From NCBI RefSeq assembly GCF_949628215.1, contig NC_134280.1:5653795-5717794 (forward strand): a DNA stretch of 64,000 nt. Reading direction: 5' to 3'. This DNA comes from Phalacrocorax aristotelis. Lineage: Eukaryota > Chordata > Aves > Suliformes > Phalacrocoracidae. The notes below the pieces were generated by a model, which saw nothing but the letters and a program-made list of their open reading frames with translations, was not told the origin of the DNA and searched no databases. Positions within the stretch are counted from its first letter, which is position 1. Every line of letters starts with the position of its first letter. Shown in pieces: positions 27,952-39,600 of the stretch. The position numbers were made by a program, and so were the translations under genes.

Positions 27952-27997
27952 TAAAAAAAAAAAAAAAAGAAAAAAAAAAAAAGAAAGAAAGAAAAAA
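27952..27997 (+). repeat. Poly(A)/(GAAA)n low-complexity tract
   Basis: Long A runs are interrupted by single G residues and end in GAAAGAAAGAAA. It could be an old retroposon tail, but the preceding sequence shows no recognisable LINE or SINE body and no flanking direct repeat was found. Confidence 0.85.
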
Positions 27998-29334
27998 GTG
28001 GCAAAGCACAGAACTACTGTTTTTTCCATTTTCAGACAAAATAGCCATGGCAGCAGCCTTGCTTCAGAAAAGCAGATGTAACGTGGGTGACAGGAAAAGG
28101 TTGAACTTAAAAGTCTTGAGCGTAGTTCTCGCAAAACACCGGGCACCCATTTGTACGGGTGACTGGTGAAGATGGGGTTTTGCCTAGGGCGGCAGAGCCC
28201 CTCCAGCCTGACCGTGCGAAGGGATGATTCAGGAACGCTGCTGCTCAGTCAGTGACAGGTACGTGCAGCAGATGATGCATAACTTGGCGATGCATCATTT
28301 ATGCTATTGTCCTATGAGGGTTATGAATTCCAAAATGTAAAAAGCACTGTATGACACACATCTGCTTTTTCCACTCCCTTTAATGAAATACAGGAGTAAA
28401 GATGTACCAAAAAGAGAAACATTAGATGATCTATACCCCGTCACAAGAGTTTTATATATCAAACAAAAAAGATTCGTACTTTTAATTATGCAGAGTGAAA
28501 TGCAATCGTAAACTCAAAGACTTTTTTTTTATCTTAATGCTTAAATGTTAAGCTAGATATAAAAAGGATGCATAAATAAATGATAAATTGTTGATTACTT
28601 TGAAAGCTTATTTGGAATTTGTGTGCTCTGTTGCTGACAGCGAGTGTCCTGAATTGGCCCAACGGATGCAACTTAAGGTAGAAAACACCACAACGGCACG
28701 TATATTCACCTGATAACGAGATGGGGGTTGGGATGGGGTTCAAAGTACTAAAGCAATTCTGTCCACATGAAAATAAAGCCATTACATAATCTGCTACACC
28801 AAGTTTGTGAGATTTCTAACAGAGGAACAGTGAGGGGAAGAAATAACTCTAAATTCAGCCATTAAATCTGGCCTGGACTTGAAGTATGTACACAAAATAT
28901 ATGACCTTGATTTCCCTGTGCTGAGTATTTCAGTGTGGCATAAATCTATGTTTAGCTAGTTCCCTACTCGTTGCCTTCATTTCCACTAAACGTTGCATTT
29001 GTACAGATGCGTGCTCACACTCCACCATATGTACACTCATTCCACAACATCTTTTAAGGTGCTTGAAATTGGTATAACAAGTGGCAGAGCATGGGTTTAA
29101 TGGTCTGACTTATATACTTCTTTTTATGCCTTTTCTTCATGTACTGTGCGTTCACCCACTTCAAAAAGGGAGCTACTACCCGTAATCAGTCCTTTTCTTC
29201 AGGTTGTCATCGTATCGTCTTCAATCTGTCCTGGTGTTCTTGCTCAGGTGCTGTCATTTATAGGCTCCTGGCAATTTCACAAATCCTCTCTCTGCCACCC
29301 AGCAGGATGAGCGTTGTCTTCATCAGCTGAGGGC

Positions 29335-29367
29335 AAGGCAGACAGGCAGGCAAACAAGCAAGCAACA
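29335..29367 (+). repeat. Short imperfect tetranucleotide repeat (CAGG/CAAG)
   Basis: Successive GGCA/GACA/GGCA/GGCA then AACA/AGCA/AGCA units form a degenerate tetranucleotide array. Confidence 0.6.
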
Positions 29368-29608
29368 GCATGGTCCTTCTTTCTGCAGCCTGTGGACAGA
29401 TCAGGTGTTACTGAGCGTTAACACACCAAGGAGTGGGATGTGAGGTTGGCATATGAATCTCTGCTTTTACAACTCTCTCTGCTGTTCGATTAGAAAATCA
29501 GGGTTAGTCACTTCCCTTGGGAAATGCCACTCCCCTCCAAGGAAATCTCTGTGATCTGGAAGTCTACATGGACATTCTGGGGATATAGATATTTGGTAAA
29601 GTGGAAAA

Positions 29609-29627
29609 GGCTTTTCATGGAAAAGCC
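29609..29627. repeat. Perfect 8-bp inverted repeat with 3-bp loop
   Basis: GGCTTTTC and GAAAAGCC arms are separated by ATG. This is a short cruciform or hairpin-capable site with no known role. Confidence 0.6.
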
Positions 29628-32204
29628 GGAGGAACATACTCTCACAGCCCTTTCCCTCCACAGACACTTTATAGAGCCATGCAGGGACTGAAATCAGCTG
29701 CTGTTTGAAAAAGCTCAGACAAATGGAGAATATTTAATCCAGCGATGCATACTTTTCACTAGATTAATTTCATATTTAGACCGCTCCTGGAGGAACTGGT
29801 AAAGGAGGGGGGCAACCAAAGGCAATGCCTGACAATTTTAGCAGACGGCCAGCATCCAGTGGAAGAGCAGGACCTTGCCCCATAGGTATTGCCCCATCTG
29901 CATTCCCCCTTGAATGACCTTATCGCTGGCAGTTCAGCTCCATCTGTGCTACAGCCTTAGCGAGTTGTGTGTTTCCTATCAGAGCTCTGCAAAATTAGGA
30001 AGGCAGTTTTCCTTCTGTCTTGCATTGCCATAATTAAGATGCTTTTTGCATCTGATGCCTCTCTGCATGCTGAACGCAGATCACGTTTCCTGGATCGTTC
30101 CCCTGCTTCTTCCCGTGCCATCCACCACCCACCTCTGCTTGCGCTGGCTGCCTTCTGCACTGTGCAGGGAAGGGCAACATATGCTCCATAATCAGGAGCA
30201 TCTCCCCTCCAAAATTTGGGATGGATGGGTGGCCAGCCACAGTATGACAGGCAACAGACAGAACGCAGCTCATGCGTAGGACCTAAGGGTAAGGAGAAAA
30301 ACGCATGCCAAAATCTCCGAGGTCTGGGTGTGCTCCTGGAGGTTTTTGATGCTGGGCCAGACCTGCTACCCCAGTCCTTGGCTGCTCTGCACGCTCACTC
30401 CCTCAGAGGAAAATGTGGTGGGGCTGCATCTTTAGGAAACTCAGATGAGCCCTGAAGCTGGCGATTTCACCTTGCATTGCCTACCTCCTTGGAGAGGAGC
30501 ACACGCTTCTTCCTGAGGTGGTAATGAGGAGCGCAGGTCCCAGGAAGTGGGCTCACGGTGCCGGATGCCAGGGCTAACATCCCACAGCCCTGGGAAGGAG
30601 GCCAGAGCATCTCTTGAACCTGCATTTAAGACCTTGGGCTGCCAGGATTTTGTTAAATAGATCTCATTTTCTATGTGACCAACCAGATCTTGCACTTTGA
30701 ACGTATCACTCAAGCTGCTGACAAGAGGGTTCAGCGAGCTGAACCTGCAGGATCAGACTCTGCCCGGTATGTAAGGTCTGAGCTCAGGCTGCAGGCTGGG
30801 CTTTAAAGGAAGAAAATCTCATATTTATTCATGATTTAATTAAGAGAGATCAGGCTTTTCAGCCTGTTTTGAATATACATGAAAACAAATATATAGATAA
30901 GGCTATCATTCCTCATAACAGCCCTATGCTTCTAAACAAAACGTAGAGGTTCCAAATATTCTTGATAGAGTGATTTAATCCATCACTGGGGTCTGACCCT
31001 TCTTTTCCCATATAGGGATTTAGAGCATGGTATTACAGGTCTGAATCCTGAACACCAAACAAAAGACACATGAAAAGCAAAAATCCCTCACTGAATTTTG
31101 TTCAAGCCTTGTTTGAACACAAACCTCCCTGTGTTCTGGGCTTTATTCATTAAAATAAAGCACACAAAATAACTCTCACCTACTATTATTAATCATAAGG
31201 ATTTGCTCAGGAAAACAAATATACTTGGGCTTTCAGAACAAATCGATTCAGAGGAAGGGAATATTTTGGCTGCCATGGCAGCTCAGAAGAGGGTAAAAAC
31301 AAACACCTTTGCCGCTGCTAGTTTGCAGCTGACTCCGAGATGGACTGTTGGTGATGTGTGATGCTATTTTTAAACAGCAATTGTTTAATCACTTCTGTTC
31401 CCCTGGGCTGAGACTAAAAATGATGCCTCCAGAGCACTTTGTCTACAAGCAGGTAGAAATAATTTGATCACATCCTTTATGGCTGCAGAGGAGATGGAGC
31501 TGTATGAAGTACTGGCAACACATTTCACCAAGAATCTAAATATTGAGCAGAAGTGAGAGTGTGTTGATCATGACATCTAAGTAGTGTAATGTCACCAAGT
31601 GATCTGCTATGAAACATACCATCATCTCCAACAGGAAAGGGAAGAGCTCGCTTAGAGCTGTATATTCCTTTCCGGCTTGCTTTTTTTTTTTTGCTGCAGA
31701 GTTAACTCTTGGGGCTTACGTACCCACTTTCCATGAAAAGCAGAGATTATTCTGAAGGACATATGTAATTGTATGTAAGCATTCAAGCGTGGGTATTTCT
31801 GAATTGTTTATTGGACTTGCTGTTTGTTTGTAATAGTTGACAGCTCTATTGTGAACTTCTACCAGGGGAAGCATAATTAAATATGGATGGACTTGCCTGT
31901 AAGACAGTGCGACAGGGTCTCACCAACAAGGTCTGAACTGTAGACTCCTCGCCATTCTTTAAAAGAAAAAAGTGTTTCTCTATCTGGGCTTTTACAGCAT
32001 ACCTGGATCTTACTTGTAATACAAAGCCAATTCCTATTATTAATGTTAGAAGCAGTGACTCCTGCAAAAAAGCATTCATTTCAGCAAACTGGAGATACTT
32101 CCTCGGTCAAACTGTGATGTAACTGTGTAAATCAGCAGCGTTATGCAAGCGAGAAACTTGACCTTATAGATAGAAGCACACACTTAAACCTCCAGCACAG
32201 AGTA

Positions 32205-32275
32205 ATAGCCTGACTTCACAGATGTCAATGGGAATTTTACTATTGACTTCCATAGGGCCAGGATCTCACCCATAT
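32205..32275 (+). repeat. Possible ancient amniote interspersed repeat
   Basis: The segment contains TGTCAATGGGAATTTTACTA, then TTGACTTCCATAGGGCCAGG and ATCTCACCC. Sequences with TTGACTTCAATGG followed by GGGCCAGGATTTCACCC recur widely in sauropsid and mammalian DNA as decayed old repeats. The family name cannot be fixed by eye. Confidence 0.5.
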
Positions 32276-32692
32276 CTGCATAGATGATTAATAGCTCCCC
32301 TGCCTTTCAATATCCTCTCTGGCTAACAATAAATTATCTCTGCCAGTGATTACTTTTAAGATGTAGCTCATAAAAATGCTTGCGAAAAGCAAATAGTTTT
32401 GCCTTTGGGACAGACTATATTAACGTAAGTGTTGGATATTTTTGAAATCTTTCCCCGATGGATTGCCATAGGGCACTACGAGATCTTCCTGCCTTCATTT
32501 CAAATAATCCCAGCCCCTTGTCCTGCTATAGCATTATCCTTGTAGAGTTTTTCAGACAGAAGGAATTAAGCTTTCTAGCAAAGTGCATTTAATATGTTTG
32601 TTAAATGGTTTTGCCTCCTTCCTTGTTTATGGGTTTGCAGAGATACTTTTGTTTACTTCGAGAAAAGACATAAAAACAGTCCCTGGCATCTG

Positions 32693-32757
32693 GTTTGGTG
32701 GTTTGGTTTGTTGTTTGGGTTTTTTTTTTGGTTTGTTTTTGGTTTTTTTTTTTTTTT
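32693..32757 (+). repeat. T/G-rich low-complexity tract
   Basis: The sequence is almost wholly T and G, with GGTTTGG motifs followed by T runs up to 16 long. It explains the Phe/Trp/Gly-rich open frames around it, which should not be read as membrane proteins. Confidence 0.85.
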
Positions 32758-35504
32758 GCATGCACACGTACCCCTAAGAAATAGTGCTCAGTACAAACTG
32801 ATGAGGGCAATCTGTTATTGTAATTTTATTTTCATTGTCTTCAAGTATTGGCCAAGTGCCAGATTCAGGATATACGTCGCTAGAAAGAAAAAGCCTTACT
32901 GCTAAAGAAGTAAATAAGCTCTGATTTTGAAAGCTGCAGGACCCCTTCATTCAAGAACCTTCCTGTGGGTCACTGGCTATTTAACACCTCTTTCTGTCAG
33001 ACAATTAATTCCCATTCCTGCCTCTCCTTCCCTTTTTTCTGGATTTGAGTAAGCTTTTAAGATCAGCTGGAGAAGGCTTCCACCAGGACCACTATTCCAA
33101 ACTGGTCCAGCCGCCAGCGATTTTCTCTTTACAGTTCATTTCTTGGGTTACCCTTTCTGTCTTTTCTTGCTCCTTGTATCACTGACACATTCTTCAATTC
33201 TTATTCAGAGGAAGGGCACCGAGTGTACACAGAGCTTCTGCACGTATACTGGTATACACAAGGCTTCCGCAACATAAGTGATGTCTTCTTCGTGTGTATG
33301 TGATAGTGCAGAAATATTCAGTCTCCCTGGGGACTTCCACTTCCATCACTGAGAAAATAATAACTTACTGCTACCTATGTTTCTTATCTGTTAGTTATTT
33401 ACCTATGAAAGAACTTTCTCTCTCATCCTGCTGCGTTTTTCTTTTAAGACTTTTTTGATAGTAATCCCCAAAAGCCCTTTGAAAATGAACACGCAGATGC
33501 TGAACTGTGTCCCTCCTGCATGGAGAAGAGCAGCTAAGTCCCATTTTTTGACACGTGGGGAGAAGAGTTGTCATGTTGTCAACAAGGAAAAAGAGCCAGA
33601 GAAAAATGGGTCCATGTTCATACCCTTGTGATTAGACCTGAAAGTCTCAGTAGCTCAGGCCGGGTCTGTCACAGCCACAGCCACACATGTATGTTTTCAT
33701 ATCACCTGCCCTTTTTTGCTGCTGTTCCAGTGTTGAACAAAAGTTTTGAAGCCCTTGAGGTTATTTTGCACACATAACTGGCATGGGATATTACCTAATA
33801 TTGAGTGCCCTTTTATTTCTGTATGAGCGCACAGCCTGCTGCTGCTTTCTTTTTAGGTGGGCACGTAGACCATGGCCATGAAAGAGCTTCTCAGGCTGCT
33901 GAAGTGAATACCCACCCGTATGACCCAGGATCACTGGAACAAGGGATCAGTTTATCCCAAAGGTCTTTCGTCTCTCCACTCTTTTTCTTTTCCTCCAGTA
34001 CCACTGCCTGTATCCTTGCCCCAGGTAAAGAATGAGACAGAATTTGTACTGCCTGAAGGAGGATGATACCTATCCTTTAGATGGGGGACGGAGAAGGGAA
34101 GAGGAGCAAATCAGCATTTTGAATTATAATCACCTTTTTTAAGAGGAATCTAAAGCCCTGAGCAGTGCTTGCGAAACTATTAGTAATGAAGACCTACATA
34201 GCAGCTTGCTTAAGGAACCTTCCTCCAGATCTGTTTAGGGTTCACTGTAGAGCTTGAGAAGGAAAACAGGCTTCCGAGTGTCCCACTAGATCAGCCATGT
34301 GCAAGGGAGCAAAAGCCCTCCCTGTGAGGGAAGGCCAACAGCAAATGAGCTGGACTTCAAACCCAAAAGGGTCAAAGTCATTCTATGGGAAGAGTCATGC
34401 TGCAGTTTTAGGGCAGGTTTTACATTTAACGTACAGGGCCATGCTATTCTCATTTGAGCGCTCACACAGAGAGCAGATCTACCTCCTGCTGCTATAAGAA
34501 AGAAGGGTTATATCATGATGAATGTGATCTTTGTTTAGAACTGGAATTTGAATTTTCAATACCTTGTTGTTTCACTCAGCATCATTCACTGTATTTTCTC
34601 ATTTCTAGTTCTCTTTCTCCTTCATGTAGCAATTTCTGAGTTTCATTGTTATTCCATCTACTGACATGAAAGAGTAAATGCTGTGATTCCCTAACAGCAT
34701 TAGCCGAGTAAGCCCGGGGGTGTTAACCCCTCCGAGCGTTTCTGTTCCATTGCAAAGCACGCTGTAACATGTCTCACAATGACTGCACCTCTTGAACTCT
34801 TTGTTTTTATGTCACAGTTGAATTTTTTTTCCCCCAGTACTTTCCTTTGCCCCTCCTGCCACCTTTCTTCCTCATGCTCCATCGGTGCATTTGCGCAGAC
34901 ATAAGATGCTCCAAAGGTAGGCAGGTATTTGACAAGGTGTTTGACACCCCCAAGGTCATGTGTGTGACGTTTCAGTAGCTACAAGGTGCAATGTTTACTT
35001 TAATATCAACCAGCAGATAAAAGGACAATATATTTTAATGTCCTGCCAAAGATAAGTGGAAGGCAGTTATAAAAAGAAAGAAAATTGACATAACTTTAAT
35101 ATTCCTACTTTTTAAGTATACATCATAATTAACTCTTTTTTTTTCTTGTCTAATAGGGTATATGATTTTATGTCAATTCTTTTAACTGTATCACTGCAAG
35201 TTATAATATCATTTTGCAGTTTCTGTTCCTATAAACCTTGAATTCTTTGTTAATTCTGTTCGAAAAGTAACTATGCTGCTTTTTAAAATACATTATAACT
35301 ATGAAGGAAGATAATTTATCAATTTAAATGGCCAGACTTAAGTAAGTTATATTGAGAGTTAACTGAAACCTTCCTTAACCCCCTTCTATGCACACAGTTA
35401 CCAAAAAATAAAATACAATGTAAAAAGTGATCGGCATTAGTTATGTCAGCCACTGTAATCGTCCTTTGTCGGCAATATCTTGACGGAGGGTGGGTGGTGG
35501 GTGT

Positions 35505-35530
35505 GTTTTGTTTTGTTTTGTTTTGTTTTT
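35505..35530 (+). repeat. (GTTTT)n simple repeat
   Basis: Four GTTTT units plus a longer T tail follow a GGGTGGGTGG-like G-rich stretch at 35488-35503. Confidence 0.88.
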
Positions 35531-36550
35531 AAGGTTTTAGGCTCCTTTTCCCCAAGATTGAAAGATTTTCGGTTTTATGCCTAGTTTAAAACAATTATTT
35601 GAGCAGTAGCCTATGGGGGGCACTCAAGTACCGCAAACAGATCCTACTCCTCCCAAACCAGTCAGATTATTCCGCGATGGAATGGGGCAGACCCTGGGGC
35701 ACATTTTCACATTACCTTTTATAAAGAGAACCAAAGTGAGTAAAATAAACTAAGACTTTTTTTGTCGCAGCCTTACTATTCCCCGATGAAAGACAAAGTG
35801 ATATTAAAAGGTGCATTTAAATGACACTCAGAGCCTGATTATGCTAAAAGCGTAAAAGCATCGCGTAGACTGTGGAGCTTGTCTGCAGTTTTTAAATGCT
35901 AAACAAGGTACCTTGTACATTATGTTTCAATGGTAGATACAATTACTATTCGCCTACTGAGTTTTTGGGATTGTTTTAAACTTTAACGACAGTCACATGC
36001 TCTGTTCTTGATTTTATGGAGTGAAACAATTATTTATTCAACTTATTTTTGAAATTTTTTTTTTTTTTCCCATGAAGGAAAATTTTGCCGACTGTTGTAG
36101 TCGTGGCTGTTTGCCACAGCTGTGATTTGGACTGCTACTGTGAAGCCTTTATCCGATGGCAAAAACCTTGTACCAGATGTTCCTTTATTTGCCCTGTTTG
36201 ATGATTAATCAGATTTAGCCCAAAACCAGAATGAAAATCCTGCTATGGCACCTGGCTGCCATCACACAATAATTTGCTTTGAAGCGGGGATGGGGGGGAA
36301 GGCTAATTTAATCTTTAAAAAGCTGTGGTGCAGACCCGTACGTTTGCGTTCCGATAGATTTTGGAGGAAGACTCGGTAAAAATAAATATAATAGCTGTCG
36401 GCAGCATAATTTTACAAACGTCACAAACTGGTAAACACTACTAATTTCTCCTAAAGGAAATATTAATGGAAGTTCAGATAGTAAACAAGGTACACACGCA
36501 AACTTTTGCGCCCGTCAGGCGGCACTAATGCTGCCACGACGCAACAGGGC

Positions 36551-36658
36551 TGGGATGGAGGTTGGTACTGGGACGGAGACTGGAACTGGGATGGAGGCTG
36601 GTACTGGGAGGGAGGCTGGAAGTGGGATGGAGACTGGTAGTGGGACAGAGGATGGCAC
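36551..36658 (+). repeat. 18-bp minisatellite, six tandem copies
   Basis: Six head-to-tail units of exactly 18 bases run from 36551 to 36658; the first five are close to TGGGATGGAGGCTGGTAC and the sixth is more diverged. The unit length is a multiple of three, so all frames carry a hexapeptide period. On the minus strand it sits inside an open frame starting at an ATG (36675-36673) and running 70 codons to 36463, with repeats of the form YQPPSQ/FQSPSQ. No known protein is recognised; a non-coding minisatellite is the default reading. Confidence 0.92.
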
Positions 36659-39600
36659 GCTGCACCGGTAGCCATAGGGCTAAACCCCGGCTCAGTAATA
36701 AAATGCAGTTTCTCTGTAGAGTAAAAAGTTGTGGCAGAAGGAAAGCATTTGCGCCGGCTTCTTCAGTAATGCAGGCGTCCAGCAGTTATCAAGAAAAGGA
36801 AATTTTTTGGGTTTGTAACACCGACGACTCAAGCAATGCAGAGGTACGTTTGGGATGGAACGGGAGCACTTCCCTTGGGAAAAGCACCTGTAATATAACC
36901 CCACAAAACCAGGAAATGTGAAGTGATATCACTGCTTTGCTCCAAACCGAGATATTTTTTGTGTGCGGAGCCGATATACAACACATGGTGGCAACTTTAC
37001 TTTTTAAATTATAAATAAACTTGCTGCAGTTGATTTCATTGTCCTAAGGAGAAGAGATTTATGTATTTCCAGGTCATGTTAGAAAACCAGGAGCTTCCCA
37101 GGTTTGTCAGTTTAGGCGCACCTACTTCTGTGGTATACCAGCTTTTCCTTTGCGATAAGCTGCACGATTGTGAATACGTGACTAATATATGTCATAACGG
37201 GATCCATTTACAACACTCATTAGGTGGCATGAATCCTCTCTGATTTCAGTACTGCCAGGTGTAAGCCTTAAAAAAATACTTGGGTTTTTTTTTTGACTAT
37301 TACTTCTAGTTTCTGCACTTCTGGCAAACGGCAAATATATGATCCTGGAGAGCAGTAAAATATGGAAACCTAATAGAAGACTGTGGAAATGGATAACGAC
37401 TTCTGTCAAATGACATTATGCATTATGTATTATTATTATTTTAATCATTCGCTATCACTGAGAAAGATCCCACTAGGTTATTCTGGATGCCGTGTTTAGC
37501 AAATAAAAGAGGTAGACAGAGCTGCACACTTTACTTCACAACACTTACATGATAAAATTGAAAATTTCATAAATTAGTTGCATTGAGATCTAATAAAAAA
37601 AAGATGAGTTCTCTCCTTAGGCAATTCTGCTGTAGATTTCTGAACAGGTCCTGCGCGAATGTCATAGACTATGGAATTAATCCAAAATTACTCTTGGTAG
37701 GACTGGTTACCTGTGCTGCCCCTTGGTAGTACTGCAGGGGAGCTTAGGTGTCCAAATCAATTGTTTGAGTAACTGGACCTTCAGGACTAATGATGTAGAA
37801 TATTTACGTTTGTGTTTAACTTAAAGCATCTGCTCGCGGGTATTTGTGAGATGACCTCACAGAGTCCACTGTCTTGGAAAATTACATTTTGTTAAACAAA
37901 GGTAATTTTATTATGGTGCTCGGAGCCGCGGAGTGTATTTCTTTGGGGATAAACTGGAGAAAGAAGTACTCTGAACTGGTTAATACACCACACGGTCTTG
38001 ACACAAATTTTACCATGGGAGTTTGAAACATATTTATGCAGATATTTTTCTCTTTTTTTTCTACTTTTCATATTTTATCTCAGCATCGTCTATAAACATT
38101 ATTTTTTTTGGACAAGAAGTTTCTAGTCCACTTATTGGAAATAAATTCGATCTCTCCCTGCACGTTGGTGCAGCACCTTTGAGGGCAGCAGGATGCCAGA
38201 GAGAGAAAGTTGGCCTGGTTTATGTAAGCTGCTTAATTTATTGAGTAATAAACTAATTTGAAAGTTTCTTTCAAAAGAGATTGTTCTTTTTTTTCTTCTC
38301 AAAATTGTCCTTTAAAAACACTTGAAAAGGTGATGAATTCTCTTCTGTTCTAATAGCTGTTATGAGCCTATTTTTACAAGAAACAAACATTGCAATCAGC
38401 ATTAAGATCTCACATTTATGTGTTCTTTAAAGCATATCCAGTTAACTGTAAAATGTCCCTTCCCTTGCCCCAGGCAGATGCCTGGGCACCACCAGCTGGT
38501 GTTAGGCTGCCTTGCCTTTAGCAGACTTGCAGCAGTTCATTGCATTTCCCCTCAACTGGCGTATGGTCCGGCATCACCTCTCAAACATTTGCGAGGAAAA
38601 TGATATAACAGAATTTCTTTAAGCTAGTCAGAAGACGGAGATTAGGAATAGCTCAGGATGATGGTTTCCAGGTCTAGGGCTTTGGGTTTTTCTCGCCCCA
38701 TTTATTGTTGCACTTGTGAGGCAGATCTTCAAGCTGATCCATTTTCATGTGTTTTTTAATACCTCCCAATTTCTGTATTAAAGCCATGCCAAAACATCTC
38801 GGATGTCAGGCAGCAATTCCCACCCATGGCACTTGGTATGCAAATATACACATTACAGCTCACACATGAAGAACTCTTCCAGCAGCTGTTGAAGATGCAC
38901 ATTCAGAAAGTATTTAATAATGAAACCACTGTTGCACTGCAGTAATGAAAAATTCCTTTAGGGATGTTTTCTCCAGTAGGGACAGCTTGTAACGAAAAAC
39001 CTGAATTCAGATAGGGTGGGTTTTTTGTTCTTTTTTTAATCTTTGGTCTTTCTTCCCTTCTCGCTCCCCTCAAATACTTTCTTCCTTCTTTCTGCTCCTG
39101 TGTCAGCTGCTGCCTGGCAACTTTTCTCTGGCTGGTGGGACAGGGCAGGGCACCCGACCGCCTTCGGACTGGCTGCCAGCACCATCCCCTAGCAACCCGG
39201 CCAGGCGCCCGCGATGCTCTCCAAAGGGCCGCACACATCGCCAGCAACCTTCGGACCTACCGCCCCGCATCCGCAGCATCCCTTAATGCACCCCCTGTCC
39301 CACTGGGCAGCAGGGGAATCGTCGATGTCACCGTCCCTACCCACCTATGCACTTACTCAGAGGCCATGGCTGATATGTAATAAATAAGTAATGCCGAAAC
39401 CCAATTTTTAGCGATGCAATTGAGGTAGTTTCGTTGCAACTGATGTCAGAATTACCTTTGGCTGATAATTAATATTCTTGTGTTGTGTTATACAGCGAGG
39501 ACGAATGATTGGTTCTACTTTGTTTAATTTATCTCAATAAGAGATTTCATAATATTCTATAGCTTGATGAATTCATTTATTTAACCAGTCAGTGTTAATA

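Larger units (their letters stand above)
18771..36550. other. Intergenic, no gene seen
   Basis: Mostly AT-rich unique sequence. A further moderately CpG-retaining stretch lies at about 19500-19800. A 7-base-arm hairpin (ATATCGC-TATT-GCGATAT) is at 24250-24267. A 12-base direct repeat AAGATTTGAATC starts at 21843 and again at 21869. TGATTAATCA and CACAGCTGTG palindromes are near 36115-36211. No protein-coding exon is recognised. Confidence 0.5.

Noticed and set aside
27866..28146. Phe-rich frames on the minus strand
   Set aside because: They come from reading a poly(A)/GAAA tract in reverse.
32583..32905. Hydrophobic Phe/Trp/Gly-rich frames that look like a small membrane protein
   Set aside because: They are translations of a T/G-rich low-complexity tract; the pattern has no conserved features.
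39420..39432. let-7 seed-like TGAGGTAGT
   Set aside because: The rest of the mature let-7 sequence and a complementary hairpin arm are absent.
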